The notes under the pieces: generated by a model
Databases searched by the model: none
The model's input: only the letters and a program-made list of their open reading frames with translations
What the model was told of the DNA's origin: nothing
Assembly (NCBI GenBank): GCA_963545085.1
Contig: CAUUHV010000002.1
Coordinates: 1 to 64,000, forward strand
DNA from: Catonella sp963545085
Lineage (GTDB): Bacteria > Bacillota > Clostridia > Lachnospirales > Lachnospiraceae
Length of the DNA stretch: 64,000 nucleotides
Reading direction: 5' to 3'
Position numbers and translations under genes: made by a program
Shown here: positions 35,063-44,337 of the stretch, piece by piece
Layout: each line of letters opens with the position of its first letter
How positions within the stretch are numbered: the first letter of the stretch is position 1

Positions 35063-35103
35063 GGGCGGTAACTGCAGATTTTGCGGCGGTTGTCGCCTTT
35101 TAC
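35063..35103 (+). terminator. Terminator of the Na/Pi gene
   Basis: GGCGGTAAC...GC pairs with GC...GGTTGTCGCC (G-U pairs allowed), followed by TTTTA. Confidence 0.65.
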
Positions 35104-35162
35104 GATATAAGGAGAATAAAGTGAATTATAGCCTGATTGTACAGAATGTGACGCATATCGGC

Positions 35163-35191
35163 TTGACATATTGAAGTTAAAAAGGTATAGT
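35163..35191 (+). promoter_or_regulatory. Promoter of the lacI-type regulator gene
   Basis: TTGACA (35163-35168), 17 bases and TATAGT (35186-35191) lie 62 bases before the ATG. Confidence 0.75.
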
Positions 35192-35221
35192 TTGACCGTG
35201 ATTAGTAAATAAAATTAAGTT

Positions 35222-35231
35222 GTTTAGTTAA
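35222..35231. promoter_or_regulatory. Candidate repressor operator copy 1
   Basis: GTTTAGTTAA lies about 30 bases downstream of the regulator gene's -10. The same ten bases recur inverted (TTAACTAAAC, 36490-36499) right behind the -10 of the transport operon. A shared site at both promoters fits autoregulation plus operon control. Confidence 0.45.
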
Positions 35232-35253
35232 GTTTTAACAACGAGGAGAATAT

Positions 35254-36255
35254 ATGACAATTAGGGAACTGGCAGGTAAGATAGGAGTGTCACCGGCGAC
35301 AATATCCATAGTTATAAACGGTAAAAAGGGAGTTGGAGAAGTCACCAGAGAAAAGGTATTAAAAGCTTTAAAAGAGCATAATTATAATTCCGTATACAGA
35401 AAAAGGCGTAATGACAAGAATGTGCTGTTGATCAAGTATACGCAAAGCGGTTTTTTTGTGGAGGAAAACCAAGGCTTTATATCAATGATAGTTGACTCAA
35501 TTGAGGAGCAGCTTAGAAATAAGAACCGCGGTACAGTCATGATGATAATTAAAAATAACCTGTTATCGGGCTTAAACGAAATTGATTATGAAAAGTACAG
35601 CGGCGTCATACTTATAGGAACGGAGATGATAGACGACGATTATCTTTGTTTAAAGGATATACCGATACCGTTTGTTGTGGTGGATAACGCGGTGCCTAAT
35701 GTTACATGCAGCAGTGTAAGCATAAATAATTATGAGAATGTATATATTGCGATATCATATCTTAAGGAGGCGGGATATAGTCGCATAGGATATATAGGCA
35801 GTAAATCGGATACTGAAAATTTCAGGGAGCGGAGAACGGCGTTTGAGCTTGCCGTCAAAAAATTAAATATGGAGATAGACACGGATAATGATTATAAGGT
35901 CAGACCCACTTTGATCGGTTCGCACGATGATTTTACGGAAATTCTTGAAAAGAAGGATTTGAAAGATTCAGTATTTTTTGCTGAAAATGACACTATCGCG
36001 TTGGGGGTAATAAAAGCGCTTAAGGAAAAAAAATATAAAATACCGACAGATGTTTCGATTATCGGTTTTGACGATATAGCATATTCTTCGGTAAGCTCTC
36101 CGACGCTTACAACAGTCCATGTACAGCGAAAAGGACTTGGAAAACAGACCGTACTTCAGTTGCTGCAGTTAATCGAAGAAAATGAATTTTTGCCGCTAAA
36201 GACAAGAATTACGGGAAGGCTTGTTGAAAGAGACAGTGTTAAATTTAAAGGTTGA
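35254..36255 (+). CDS. LacI-family transcriptional regulator
   Basis: This 333-residue protein has an N-terminal helix-turn-helix (residues 1-45, IRELAGKIGVSPATISIVIN then VLKALKEHNY) and a periplasmic-binding-protein-like effector domain (from about 60) ending DVSIIGFDDIAYSSVSSPTL and TTVHV. GAGGAG precedes the ATG. It lies immediately upstream of a ribose-type ABC/pentose operon with its own promoter; it probably represses that operon until a sugar or sugar phosphate is bound. Confidence 0.92.
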   Translation: MTIRELAGKIGVSPATISIVINGKKGVGEVTREKVLKALKEHNYNSVYRKRRNDKNVLLIKYTQSGFFVEENQGFISMIVDSIEEQLRNKNRGTVMMIIKNNLLSGLNEIDYEKYSGVILIGTEMIDDDYLCLKDIPIPFVVVDNAVPNVTCSSVSINNYENVYIAISYLKEAGYSRIGYIGSKSDTENFRERRTAFELAVKKLNMEIDTDNDYKVRPTLIGSHDDFTEILEKKDLKDSVFFAENDTIALGVIKALKEKKYKIPTDVSIIGFDDIAYSSVSSPTLTTVHVQRKGLGKQTVLQLLQLIEENEFLPLKTRITGRLVERDSVKFKG

Positions 36256-36296
36256 TACCGAGTGTAAGAACGTGGCGCTTGTTGCCTGAGGGAATA

Positions 36297-36333
36297 AAAG
36301 TCGTTGTATAGTAAATATACAGCGACTTTTTGT
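36297..36333 (+). terminator. Terminator of the regulator gene
   Basis: AAAGTCGTTGTATA pairs with TATACAGCGACTTT around a short loop, followed by TTTGTTT. Confidence 0.85.
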
Positions 36334-36460
36334 TTAAAAAATTTTAATAACGTTTAGTTTTGTTCGAGAAAACATAAAATAAAAAATGATAAAAATTTGA
36401 CAAAATAAACAATAAAATAAAAATAAATAATAAAATAAATAATAAAATACACAGTATCTA

Positions 36461-36489
36461 TTGACAATATAATAGAACGGTTATATTAT
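36461..36489 (+). promoter_or_regulatory. Promoter of the sugar operon
   Basis: TTGACA (36461-36466), 17 bases and TATTAT (36484-36489). The upstream 60 bases are a simple AT repeat (AAATAAATAATAA units), possibly an UP-like element. Confidence 0.75.
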
Positions 36490-36499
36490 TTAACTAAAC
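36490..36499. promoter_or_regulatory. Candidate repressor operator copy 2
   Basis: TTAACTAAAC directly follows the -10 of the sugar operon promoter, where a bound repressor would block initiation. It is the inverted copy of the site at 35222-35231. Confidence 0.45.
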
Positions 36500-36556
36500 T
36501 ATTAAGAAATAATAGTAAACAAACAACTAATATTACAAAACAAAGGAGGAGCGATT

Positions 36557-37795
36557 ATGAAAGGGCTAAGAAAATTTATCAGCGCGTTTCTTGTAACGGT
36601 AATGGCGGTTTCCGTATTATCCGCTTGCGGTAAGTCTGAGGGAGATTCTGTAAAAAACACTTCAAACACAAAACAAAGCAACACTGCCGATGTTAAAAGT
36701 CAGACGCCGAATTCGGGCAGTACAGCTTCAGCAGCCGATACAAGCACAACCGATACGGCTAATCCCGTGGCGGGAAAAAAAGTAGCGTACATTATGATTT
36801 TGCCGTCAGCCACAATTTTTCAGATGTGGAAGGATTCCTGTCAGAAATTATGTGACGCGTTAGATGTTAAATTCGACTTTTTCTTCTGTGACGGTGATTT
36901 TAATAAGTGGCAGGATACAATTCGTACATGTGCGTCGGCAGGATATGACGGACTTCTGGTAAGCCACGGCAATCAGGACGGCTCGTATGTATTCTTAAAA
37001 GAAATTAGGGAGCAGTATCCCGACTTAAAGATTGTTACATTTGATACACAGTTCTATGCGGACGGAGAGTACAAGAAGCTTGAAGGCGTAACTCAGATGT
37101 TCCAGCAGGATAAGTCGCTTGTTACCGTATTGCTTGATAGAATGGTTGAGAAATACGGTGAAGGCGTAAGGCTTGTAAAGGTTTGGAGAGGACCTAATTA
37201 CAACAGCCCGTTTGACAGGAGAGAGGCAGGCTGGCAAGAATATGAGAAAGCGGGGAAGATTAAGACTGTAGGAGAAGTTCAACCGCTTCAGGACTCGGTT
37301 GATTCCGCAAATACGGTTACAGCAGCTTACTTACAGAGCTTAAAGAGAGAAGATGTTGACGGTATTATAGCTTATTACGACTTATATGGTCAGGGTGTTT
37401 ATAACGCTATTATGGAAAATGACAATTTCAACGGAAATAACGGAAATCCGTTTCCGATGGCTTCAGTAGATATTGATCCGGTTGATATTACAAATATGCA
37501 GACAAAACCTGAAATTTGGACAGCGGCGGGAACAACGGACTGGACGCTTAACGGTGAAATAGCGATGCGTCTGCTTATGTTGGAGATAGCGGGAGAGTAT
37601 GATAAGATTTATGATCCCGCTACACAGAAAACGGGTGTAGATGTTGTTGAAATTCCGGGTACGGCAATTCCGGCGGAATTATTAAAGTCCGATTCGACTG
37701 TGGAGAATTTAGGAAATATAGCCGGTGAAACCTATGGAAATCTAAGTTATGTTTCAGAGGCTGACTGGATGCCGAGGGATCTTATCCACAAGTGA
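36557..37795 (+). CDS. Sugar ABC transporter substrate-binding lipoprotein
   Basis: This 412-residue lipoprotein (lipobox VLSAC, Cys24) has a Ser/Thr-rich linker to about residue 70 and then a ribose/galactose-type (RbsB, Peripla_BP_4) binding domain: KVAYIMILPSATIFQMWKDS, AGYDGLLVSHGNQDG and WTAAGTTDWTLNGEIAMRLL. It is longer than a typical RbsB. AAAGGAGG lies upstream. It is the first gene of the operon; the substrate is inferred from the downstream enzymes to be methylthioribose, 5-deoxyribose or a related pentose. Confidence 0.9.
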   Translation: MKGLRKFISAFLVTVMAVSVLSACGKSEGDSVKNTSNTKQSNTADVKSQTPNSGSTASAADTSTTDTANPVAGKKVAYIMILPSATIFQMWKDSCQKLCDALDVKFDFFFCDGDFNKWQDTIRTCASAGYDGLLVSHGNQDGSYVFLKEIREQYPDLKIVTFDTQFYADGEYKKLEGVTQMFQQDKSLVTVLLDRMVEKYGEGVRLVKVWRGPNYNSPFDRREAGWQEYEKAGKIKTVGEVQPLQDSVDSANTVTAAYLQSLKREDVDGIIAYYDLYGQGVYNAIMENDNFNGNNGNPFPMASVDIDPVDITNMQTKPEIWTAAGTTDWTLNGEIAMRLLMLEIAGEYDKIYDPATQKTGVDVVEIPGTAIPAELLKSDSTVENLGNIAGETYGNLSYVSEADWMPRDLIHK

Positions 37796-37853
37796 CATTT
37801 CGATCTTGGAAGGGGATGGCGCGTTAAGAACAAAATATACGAAATATTGTGAC

Positions 37854-37892
37854 GGATGCTATTAAAATCGGAAGCATCCCGCGATATTTTTC
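37854..37892 (+). terminator. Intra-operon hairpin after the binding-protein gene
   Basis: GGATGCT (37854-37860) pairs with AGCATCC (37873-37879), then CGCGATATTTTTCTT. A larger outer pairing AAGGGG...CCCCTT is also possible. This would reduce read-through so that the binding protein is made in excess. Confidence 0.5.
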
Positions 37893-37937
37893 TTAAAGCG
37901 GCAGCCCCTTCATGCTATTGGGTAAGAGAGGAGATTC

Positions 37938-39449
37938 ATGGAAAAAATAAAATTAACTACGCGTAATATCTCGATAGAGTTTCCGGGGGTTAAAGCTCTT
38001 GAAGACATCAATTTTGAAGTTTCAACGGGAGAAATACGGGCGGTGGTAGGGGCTAACGGTGCGGGCAAATCGACTCTAATGAAAGTTTTTGCCGGAGCAA
38101 ACCCGACTTATACCGGTGAGGTAATGATAGACGGAAAAGCTGTAGAGCTAAGAACTCCGGTTGAAGCAAAAAAGCTTGGAATACAGATAGTCTACCAGGA
38201 AGTTGACACCTCGCTCGTTCCTACGCTTTCGGTCGCGGAAAATATTATGCTGAATGAAATGGTTATGACAGGCGGAGTAGCTATGCATTGGAAGCATACA
38301 AAAGAAGAAGCAAAGAAGGCGCTTGACAGACTTCATGTCAAAGGAATAAATGTACGTACTCTTGTGCAGGATCTTTCTTTAGCGCAGAAACAGATGGTGC
38401 TTATAGCGCGTGCGGTAAGACTTAATTGTAACTTTTTGATTTTAGATGAACCTACCGCTCCTCTAAGCGCGTCGGAAACAAAGGAGCTTTTTAAGACAGT
38501 AAAGAGGCTTAGAGAAACAGAAAATATAGCTATACTTTTTATTTCTCACAGACTTGATGAAATACTTGAAATTTGTGAAAGCTATACCGTTATGAGAAAC
38601 GGTAAAATAGTTGATAATTGCCCGGTGACAAAGGAAACCACAACTAAGGAAATAGTTGAAAAGATGCTTGGGAGATCTTTTGAGGAAAGTTTTCCCAAGG
38701 AAGTTTGTGATATAGGCGAAGAACTTTTAAGAGTTGAAAATCTGTCAGGAGCGGACGGGAAAATAGATGATGTCTCTTTTTCCGTAAAAAAGGGAGAAAT
38801 TATCGGTATTGCAGGTCTGGTAGGTGCGGGGAAGTCTGAACTCTGTAAGTTGATATTCGGCGCCTACAGGAAGACTTCGGGTAAGGTATATTTGAACGGC
38901 AGGGAATTGAAGATAAATAATCCGTCAGACGCGGTAAAGAGCGGAATTGCTTTTGTTCCAGAAGAAAGGAGAAAGGAAGGTGTTCTGGTGGATGAAAGTG
39001 TATCTTTCAATCTTTCTGCCGCCAACCTGGGAGATTTCTGTATATTTTCTTTTATAGATAATAAAAAGGTAAAGAATAACGCAGAGAAATTTGTTGAAAG
39101 CTTAGGAATTAAAACGCCGACTGTCAGGCAGCGGGTAAGACTGCTTTCGGGGGGAAACCAACAAAAGGTAGCTGTGGGAAAGTGGCTTGGGGCGGATAGT
39201 GAGATTTATATCTTTGACGAACCTACGAAGGGGGTTGATGTAGGTGCGAAGCAGGATATTTTTCGGCTCATAAACAATATAGCCAAAAGCGGAAAAGGTG
39301 TTATATACGCTTCCTGCGAAAATGCGGAATTGCTGTCATTGACGGACAGAATGTATGTTATGTACAGCGGGAAAATAGTTGCGGAGCTTGATACAAAGGA
39401 AGCGAGAGATGAAAAGATAATGAACCTTTCTGTAGGCGGTAATGAGTGA
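37938..39449 (+). CDS. Sugar ABC transporter ATP-binding protein (RbsA/MglA type)
   Basis: This 503-residue double ATPase of the carbohydrate uptake transporter 2 class has a first domain with Walker A GANGAGKST, signature DLSLAQKQM and Walker B FLILDEPTAPLS. The second domain has GLVGAGKSE, LSGGNQQKVAVGKW and IYIFDEPTKGVD; as usual in this class the second site is divergent. GAGAGGAG lies upstream. It powers the permease encoded next. Confidence 0.95.
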   Translation: MEKIKLTTRNISIEFPGVKALEDINFEVSTGEIRAVVGANGAGKSTLMKVFAGANPTYTGEVMIDGKAVELRTPVEAKKLGIQIVYQEVDTSLVPTLSVAENIMLNEMVMTGGVAMHWKHTKEEAKKALDRLHVKGINVRTLVQDLSLAQKQMVLIARAVRLNCNFLILDEPTAPLSASETKELFKTVKRLRETENIAILFISHRLDEILEICESYTVMRNGKIVDNCPVTKETTTKEIVEKMLGRSFEESFPKEVCDIGEELLRVENLSGADGKIDDVSFSVKKGEIIGIAGLVGAGKSELCKLIFGAYRKTSGKVYLNGRELKINNPSDAVKSGIAFVPEERRKEGVLVDESVSFNLSAANLGDFCIFSFIDNKKVKNNAEKFVESLGIKTPTVRQRVRLLSGGNQQKVAVGKWLGADSEIYIFDEPTKGVDVGAKQDIFRLINNIAKSGKGVIYASCENAELLSLTDRMYVMYSGKIVAELDTKEARDEKIMNLSVGGNE

Positions 39450-39510
39450 AATACTCTGCGGCAGTCGTCACGCCTGCAGGAATAAAAGTATTTTTCAGGG
39501 GGTAAAATCA

Positions 39511-40500
39511 GTGAATACAAAGGCAAAAGCAAACTTTAATTTCGGCAGGTTTTTAGTCAGCTGGGCGGCGGTATTTGCGCTGATGCTTTGTTTTGTTATG
39601 TTTACTGCGATAAAGGGAGGCGCCTTTATGTCGGGAAACAATATGGTAAATATTCTTAGAGCCATGGCTATAAATACCGTATTCGGCATAGCGGCAACTA
39701 TAACGATGGCACCTGACGGATTCGATATGTCGGCAGCAACTCTCGCAAGCTGTTCAGCGTACGTTTTTGTATCGGCTTATCTATGGTTCGGCTGCTCTTT
39801 AGGAATGTCCATAGTAATATGCATATTGATAACTTTGGCCTTGTATCAGCTTACAATGTTTCTCATCCTGGTTTGTAAAATACCTGATATGTTGGCGACC
39901 TGCGCGCTTATGTTTGTCCATCAGGGCATAGGGCAGTGGTACATAGGCGGCGGCGCGGTTTCTACCGGTATGAGAACGTCATGGGGAGCCGATCCTGCAA
40001 GGACGGCGCTTTCAGATTCATTTTCAGCTATAGGGAGAGCGCCGTGGATTATTATAATTATGTTTTTATGTGTTATAGCGGCACACATATTTCTGAATTA
40101 TACCAAGCATGGACGTTATCTGTACGCTATGGGAGGCAATAGACAGGCAGCCAAGCTTTCAGGTATAAATATCAAAAAGTACCGATATATGGCGGGTATG
40201 ATTACCGCCGTGTTTATCGCGATTGCAGGTATGCTGGTAGCGTCAAGGGGAAGCTCCGCACAGGTTATGTGCTGTGATGATTATCTTATGCCGTCGCTTG
40301 CGGCTGTATTCGTAGGACGCACGGTAGGCGGAGCGGAGAAGCCCAATGCGCTTGGGACTATGATAGGTTCCGCGCTTGTTTCGACACTCGAAAACGGACT
40401 TACTATCTGCGCCGTCCCTTTCTATGTACTGCCTGCGGTTAAGGGAGCCGTATTGGGGCTTGCGCTTATAGCTGCGTATATTTCCAAGAAAGAGGATTAA
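39511..40500 (+). CDS. Sugar ABC transporter permease (RbsC type)
   Basis: This 329-residue permease of the BPD_transp_2 family has about eight to ten membrane segments and signature stretches NILRAMAINTVFGIAATITM, GFDMSAATLASCSAYV, YLYAMGGNRQAAKLSGI and YLMPSLAAVFVGRTVGG. The GTG start at 39511 is preferred because AGGGGG lies eight bases upstream; an ATG at 39442 overlapping the ATPase stop would add 23 hydrophilic residues. Confidence 0.92.
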   Translation: MNTKAKANFNFGRFLVSWAAVFALMLCFVMFTAIKGGAFMSGNNMVNILRAMAINTVFGIAATITMAPDGFDMSAATLASCSAYVFVSAYLWFGCSLGMSIVICILITLALYQLTMFLILVCKIPDMLATCALMFVHQGIGQWYIGGGAVSTGMRTSWGADPARTALSDSFSAIGRAPWIIIIMFLCVIAAHIFLNYTKHGRYLYAMGGNRQAAKLSGINIKKYRYMAGMITAVFIAIAGMLVASRGSSAQVMCCDDYLMPSLAAVFVGRTVGGAEKPNALGTMIGSALVSTLENGLTICAVPFYVLPAVKGAVLGLALIAAYISKKED

Positions 40501-40512
40501 GGAGGGATTAAA

Positions 40513-41778
40513 ATGACGGATTTTTCCAAATATTTTCTTATGATAAATGAGGATAAGCCCGAAGAAACTGAAAAGCTGGTTATTGAATACACTCTTCTTA
40601 AGACCGGCGGCGAAGGAGAGGGTAAAATAGACTGGGATGAAGCTACAATAAAGGCAAAAATTCCGGAGACGCACGGCAATCTGAATCATGTATGCAGGGT
40701 TACGGACGGCAGGGGACACAGTCTGTATATAAAACAGGCGGGTGATACGCTTAGGATATCGGAAGATATGACGGCTACTCTGGATAGAAACAGACAGGAG
40801 TCGGAGATACTTCAGATAGAAGAAAAGTTCGCGCCGGGTATGGTTCCACATATATATTTCTATGATAAGGTAATGAGCGCATGCGGAATGGAGGACTGCA
40901 GCGATTTCGGAGTAATGCGGGATACTATGTTAAAGCATAATATTTATCCCGGATTCGCCGAAAGGATTGCTGAGTTTATGGTAAATACCTTATTGCTTTC
41001 AAGCGATATCGTGATGGATCACAGGGAAAAGAAGGAGCTTACAAGAAGATTTATAACACCTGATTTAGATGATATTACAGAGAAACTTGTACTTATGGAG
41101 CCTTATCTGGGGGCTGAAAGAAACAATGTATTCGCTCCTAATAAGGAATTTGTGGAAAAGGAGCTTTACGGGGATGAGCTTCTTCATCTTGCGGTGTCAA
41201 AATTAAAATTTAACTTTATGACAAACGCTCAGGCTCTCATTCACGGTGACCTGCATACAGGCTCCATTTTCATTAAAGAAGATGCTATAAAGGTTTTTGA
41301 CTGTGAGTTTGGAACTTTTGCCCCGATAGGCTATGATGTGGGCAATATAATAGCAAATATGATTTTCGCGTATGTGAACGGGCTTGCTTACGGTAAAGAG
41401 GAATTTTGCGGGTGGACGCTTGAAACTATACGAGATATAATAGACAGATTTATAGAAAAGTTTAATAAAAAGTATGACGAAACGGTAACGGAACCTATGG
41501 CAAAGGTAAAGGGTTTTAAAGAATATTACCTTGACGGCATACTTAGCGATACCGCCGGATATGCAGGAACGGAGCTTCATAGGAGAACTGTCGGCATGGC
41601 AAATGTGGCTGATATCACTACCATAGAAGACGATGAGAAACGTATACTTGCGGAAAGAATCAATATACTTACGGGTAAGGATTATATACTTAACCATAGG
41701 AAATTCAGGACGGGAAAAGAGTTTATGGAAGCGGTATCTATAGCTGTAGAAAATGCGAGGAATTGGAGGGGGTGTTGA
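40513..41778 (+). CDS. mtnK: S-methyl-5-thioribose kinase (MtnK-like)
   Basis: MtnK phosphorylates the C1 hydroxyl of 5-methylthioribose with ATP. The 421-residue protein has N-terminal NLNHVCRVTDG and LYIKQAGDTLR (nucleotide-binding lysine), the catalytic loop ALIHGDLHTGSIFI, the metal-binding VFDCEFGTFAPIGYDVGNI (DPEF in Bacillus is DCEF here) and ELHRRTVGMANVADI. These are diagnostic for MtnK. Related kinases also accept 5-deoxyribose. AAGGAGG precedes the start. It is downstream of an importer, so it probably acts on an imported sugar rather than only on recycled MTA. Confidence 0.92.
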   Translation: MTDFSKYFLMINEDKPEETEKLVIEYTLLKTGGEGEGKIDWDEATIKAKIPETHGNLNHVCRVTDGRGHSLYIKQAGDTLRISEDMTATLDRNRQESEILQIEEKFAPGMVPHIYFYDKVMSACGMEDCSDFGVMRDTMLKHNIYPGFAERIAEFMVNTLLLSSDIVMDHREKKELTRRFITPDLDDITEKLVLMEPYLGAERNNVFAPNKEFVEKELYGDELLHLAVSKLKFNFMTNAQALIHGDLHTGSIFIKEDAIKVFDCEFGTFAPIGYDVGNIIANMIFAYVNGLAYGKEEFCGWTLETIRDIIDRFIEKFNKKYDETVTEPMAKVKGFKEYYLDGILSDTAGYAGTELHRRTVGMANVADITTIEDDEKRILAERINILTGKDYILNHRKFRTGKEFMEAVSIAVENARNWRGC

Positions 41779-41780
41779 GT

Positions 41781-42890
41781 ATGGATATGGAAGAATTTTT
41801 TGACAGATTGCTTACAGTAAGATTTACAAAGGACAGGACGGGGGTGGATATAATCGATCAGACATTAATCCCTGTTGAAATGAAAAGAATAGTGCTCAGT
41901 ACAAAGGAAGAGATTTGGGAAGCGATAAAGAAGCTGAGAGTAAGAGGGGCGCCTGCTATCGGAGTGGCGGCAGCCTGCGGACTTGCGGTAACGGCGGGAC
42001 GAATAGATACTGCTGACTATGATGAATTTTATAAAGAATTTAAGAAAATAAAGGAGTATCTGGCTTCATCAAGACCTACAGCGGTAAATTTGTTCTGGGC
42101 ACTTAATCGCATGGATACCGCAGTCAAGAAAAATAAGGATAAAAGTGTTGCGGAGATTAAGAATATTTTGCTTGATGAAGCGGAGCTTATAAGGACTGAA
42201 GACATCGAAATAAGTCGCAATATCGGCGAAATAGGCTTTAGGCTTATTAAGGAGCTTAAAAAGGAGGGTAAGGAAGTCGGTATACTTACTCACTGCAACG
42301 CGGGAACCCTTGCTACGGCAAAATACGGCACCGCCACGGCACCTATGTATATCGCTCTTGAGCACGGTTTTAAAGGCGACGATATGCATGTATATTGTGA
42401 TGAGACAAGACCGTTGTTACAGGGAGCGAGACTTACTTCGTTTGAGTTACATAACGCAGGCGTCAAGACGACTTTACAGTGTGACAATATGGCTTCAATA
42501 CTGATGAAATCAGGTAAGATAGATATTATTTTTGTAGGATGTGACAGAGTAGCGGCAAACGGAGACGCCGCAAATAAAATAGGAACTTCGGGAGTGGCCA
42601 TATTGGCAAAGCATTATGGAATTCCTTTCTATGTATGCGCGCCGAGCTCAACTATTGACTTAAATACTCTTACAGGAAAGGATATACCTATAGAACAAAG
42701 AGACAGTGAAGAGATAACGGAAATGTGGTATAAGGCAAGGATGGCTCCGGAAGGGGTTGATGTATATAATCCCGCTTTTGATGTTACGGACTATGAGCTT
42801 ATTACAGGAATAATTACCGAAAAAGGCTTATGTAAGGCGCCATATGACAAAGCTTTTAAGGAACTCGGTATAGGGGGAGATTTATGTTAA
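41781..42890 (+). CDS. mtnA: S-methyl-5-thioribose-1-phosphate isomerase (MtnA-like)
   Basis: MtnA converts the aldose 1-phosphate made by MtnK to the ketose 1-phosphate. The 369-residue protein of the eIF2B-related isomerase family has KLRVRGAPAIGVAAACGLAV, the catalytic Cys in LTHCNAGTLAT, the catalytic Asp in VGCDRVAANGD, and KIGTSGVAILAKHYGIPFYV. The ATG at 41781 has GGAGGGGG upstream. It begins three bases after mtnK ends and its end overlaps the next gene by seven bases. Confidence 0.93.
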   Translation: MDMEEFFDRLLTVRFTKDRTGVDIIDQTLIPVEMKRIVLSTKEEIWEAIKKLRVRGAPAIGVAAACGLAVTAGRIDTADYDEFYKEFKKIKEYLASSRPTAVNLFWALNRMDTAVKKNKDKSVAEIKNILLDEAELIRTEDIEISRNIGEIGFRLIKELKKEGKEVGILTHCNAGTLATAKYGTATAPMYIALEHGFKGDDMHVYCDETRPLLQGARLTSFELHNAGVKTTLQCDNMASILMKSGKIDIIFVGCDRVAANGDAANKIGTSGVAILAKHYGIPFYVCAPSSTIDLNTLTGKDIPIEQRDSEEITEMWYKARMAPEGVDVYNPAFDVTDYELITGIITEKGLCKAPYDKAFKELGIGGDLC

Positions 42891-43321
42891 GGCATATTCC
42901 TGAGTGTATTTCACCGGAACTCTTAAAAGTGCTTCACGAAATGGGACATGGGGATCGGATAGTTATAGGTGATGCCAATTTTCCCGCAAAATCGGTATCT
43001 AAAGGAGATATAAATATTCGCTGCGACGGACACAGAGCTACAGAGATATTAGATGCGGTGCTTGAGCTTATGCCTCTTGACGAATTTGTGGAAAAACCGG
43101 TATTGATTATGGATAAATCCGCGTCTCACAAGGATTTGGAAACTCCGGTATGGGATGAGTTTAAAAATATAGTTACAAAGCACAATGAAAAGGGAGCCGA
43201 CATGGTGGGTTTCATAGACAGATTTACTTTTTATGAGGAGGCGAAGAAAGCATACGCGGTTGTATCAACTACGGAAAAAGCCTTTTATGCTTGTATAATA
43301 TTACAAAAAGGTTGCTTATAG
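42884..43321 (+). CDS. RbsD/FucU-family sugar mutarotase
   Basis: This 145-residue protein begins MLRHIPECISPELLKVLHEM and continues GHGDRIVIGDANFPAKS, the FucU/RbsD family start with catalytic His and Asp; ends with a C-terminal YACIILQKG. Family members interconvert anomers of L-fucose or D-ribose. In this operon it should supply the anomer used by the kinase. It overlaps mtnA by seven bases. Confidence 0.9.
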   Translation: MLRHIPECISPELLKVLHEMGHGDRIVIGDANFPAKSVSKGDINIRCDGHRATEILDAVLELMPLDEFVEKPVLIMDKSASHKDLETPVWDEFKNIVTKHNEKGADMVGFIDRFTFYEEAKKAYAVVSTTEKAFYACIILQKGCL

Positions 43322-43335
43322 AAAGAGGTGATTAT

Positions 43336-44328
43336 ATGAAGAAAATAATCAATCTGCCTGAAAATTATACTGATGACATGTTAAAGGGAATTTATGCCGC
43401 CCATCCCGATAAGGTCAAATATGTAAGTGATGATTTAAGATGTTATTGCGCGGTTAAGCGGAAAAAAGGCAAAGTGGCAATAGTTACAGGCGGCGGTACC
43501 GGACATTTGCCGCTTTTTCTCGGTTATGTGGGAGAAGGTTTGCTTGACGGCTGCGGGGTAGGAGGAGTATTTCAATCCCCGTCATCGGAGCAGATAGCGA
43601 ATGTCGCAAGAGAGATGGAAGAGGGGGCAGGTACGCTTTTCTTATATGGAAATTATACGGGCGATATAATGAACTTTGACATGGCTGCAGAATTCCTTGA
43701 AATGGAAGATATAAAAACAAGGAGCATAGTCGGCGCCGATGATTTGCTTTCAAGTAAAACGCCGGATACAAGGAGAGGTGTGGCGGGTATTTTCTTTATG
43801 TATAAATGCGCCGGAGCGAAGGCAAGCCTTATGGGAAGTCTTGATGAAGTTTATAAGGCGGCAAAGAAGGCAAAGGATAATACGGGAACGGTAGGCTTTG
43901 CGCTCACTCCTTGTGTCATACCTGAATTGGGACACAGCAATTTCAATCTCGCAGAAAACGAAATGGCATTCGGAATGGGTATACATGGTGAGCCGGGAGT
44001 TTGGAACGGAGAGATTAAGACGGCAAAAGCGCTTGCGGGAGAGGCGGTGGAAGAGATAGTAAACGGGCTTGAGATTAGGAGCGGCGACGAGGTTTGTCTG
44101 CTTATAAACGGTTTGGGCGCCACAAGCCTTGAGGAGCTCTATATTCTGTCAAATGATGTGACCGATCTGGTAAAGGAAAAAGGGGTTAAGATATACAGAA
44201 CTTTTGTTGGAGAATACGCGACCAGTATGGAAATGGCAGGGGCTTCTATTTCTCTTTGCAAGGTGGATGATGAGATGAAAACGTTGATAGACTTTCCTGT
44301 AAATACGCCGTTTTATACACAGTTGTAG
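43336..44328 (+). CDS. DhaK-like dihydroxyacetone (or ketose) kinase subunit
   Basis: This 330-residue DhaK-family substrate-binding subunit has GGGTGHLPLFLGYVGEG, FLYGNYTGDIMNFDMA, and GMGIHGEPGVW, which holds the histidine that binds the ketone covalently in DhaK. The GHLP variant (GHEP in classical DhaK) occurs in relatives that phosphorylate other short ketoses, as far as I recall. The ATG at 43336 has AAAGAGG upstream. It is paired with the DhaL-like gene nine bases further on; no DhaM is present, so ATP is the likely phosphate donor. Confidence 0.88.
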   Translation: MKKIINLPENYTDDMLKGIYAAHPDKVKYVSDDLRCYCAVKRKKGKVAIVTGGGTGHLPLFLGYVGEGLLDGCGVGGVFQSPSSEQIANVAREMEEGAGTLFLYGNYTGDIMNFDMAAEFLEMEDIKTRSIVGADDLLSSKTPDTRRGVAGIFFMYKCAGAKASLMGSLDEVYKAAKKAKDNTGTVGFALTPCVIPELGHSNFNLAENEMAFGMGIHGEPGVWNGEIKTAKALAGEAVEEIVNGLEIRSGDEVCLLINGLGATSLEELYILSNDVTDLVKEKGVKIYRTFVGEYATSMEMAGASISLCKVDDEMKTLIDFPVNTPFYTQL

Positions 44329-44337
44329 GAGGGTGTT

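Noticed and set aside
36400..36450. Short AT tandem repeat resembling a repeat array
   Set aside because: Units are only simple AAATAAATAATAA runs without spacers; not CRISPR. No CRISPR array or cas gene is in the window.
37854..37892. Promoter inside the sugar operon between the binding protein and ATPase genes
   Set aside because: No -35/-10 pair with suitable spacing is visible; the hairpin explains differential expression better.
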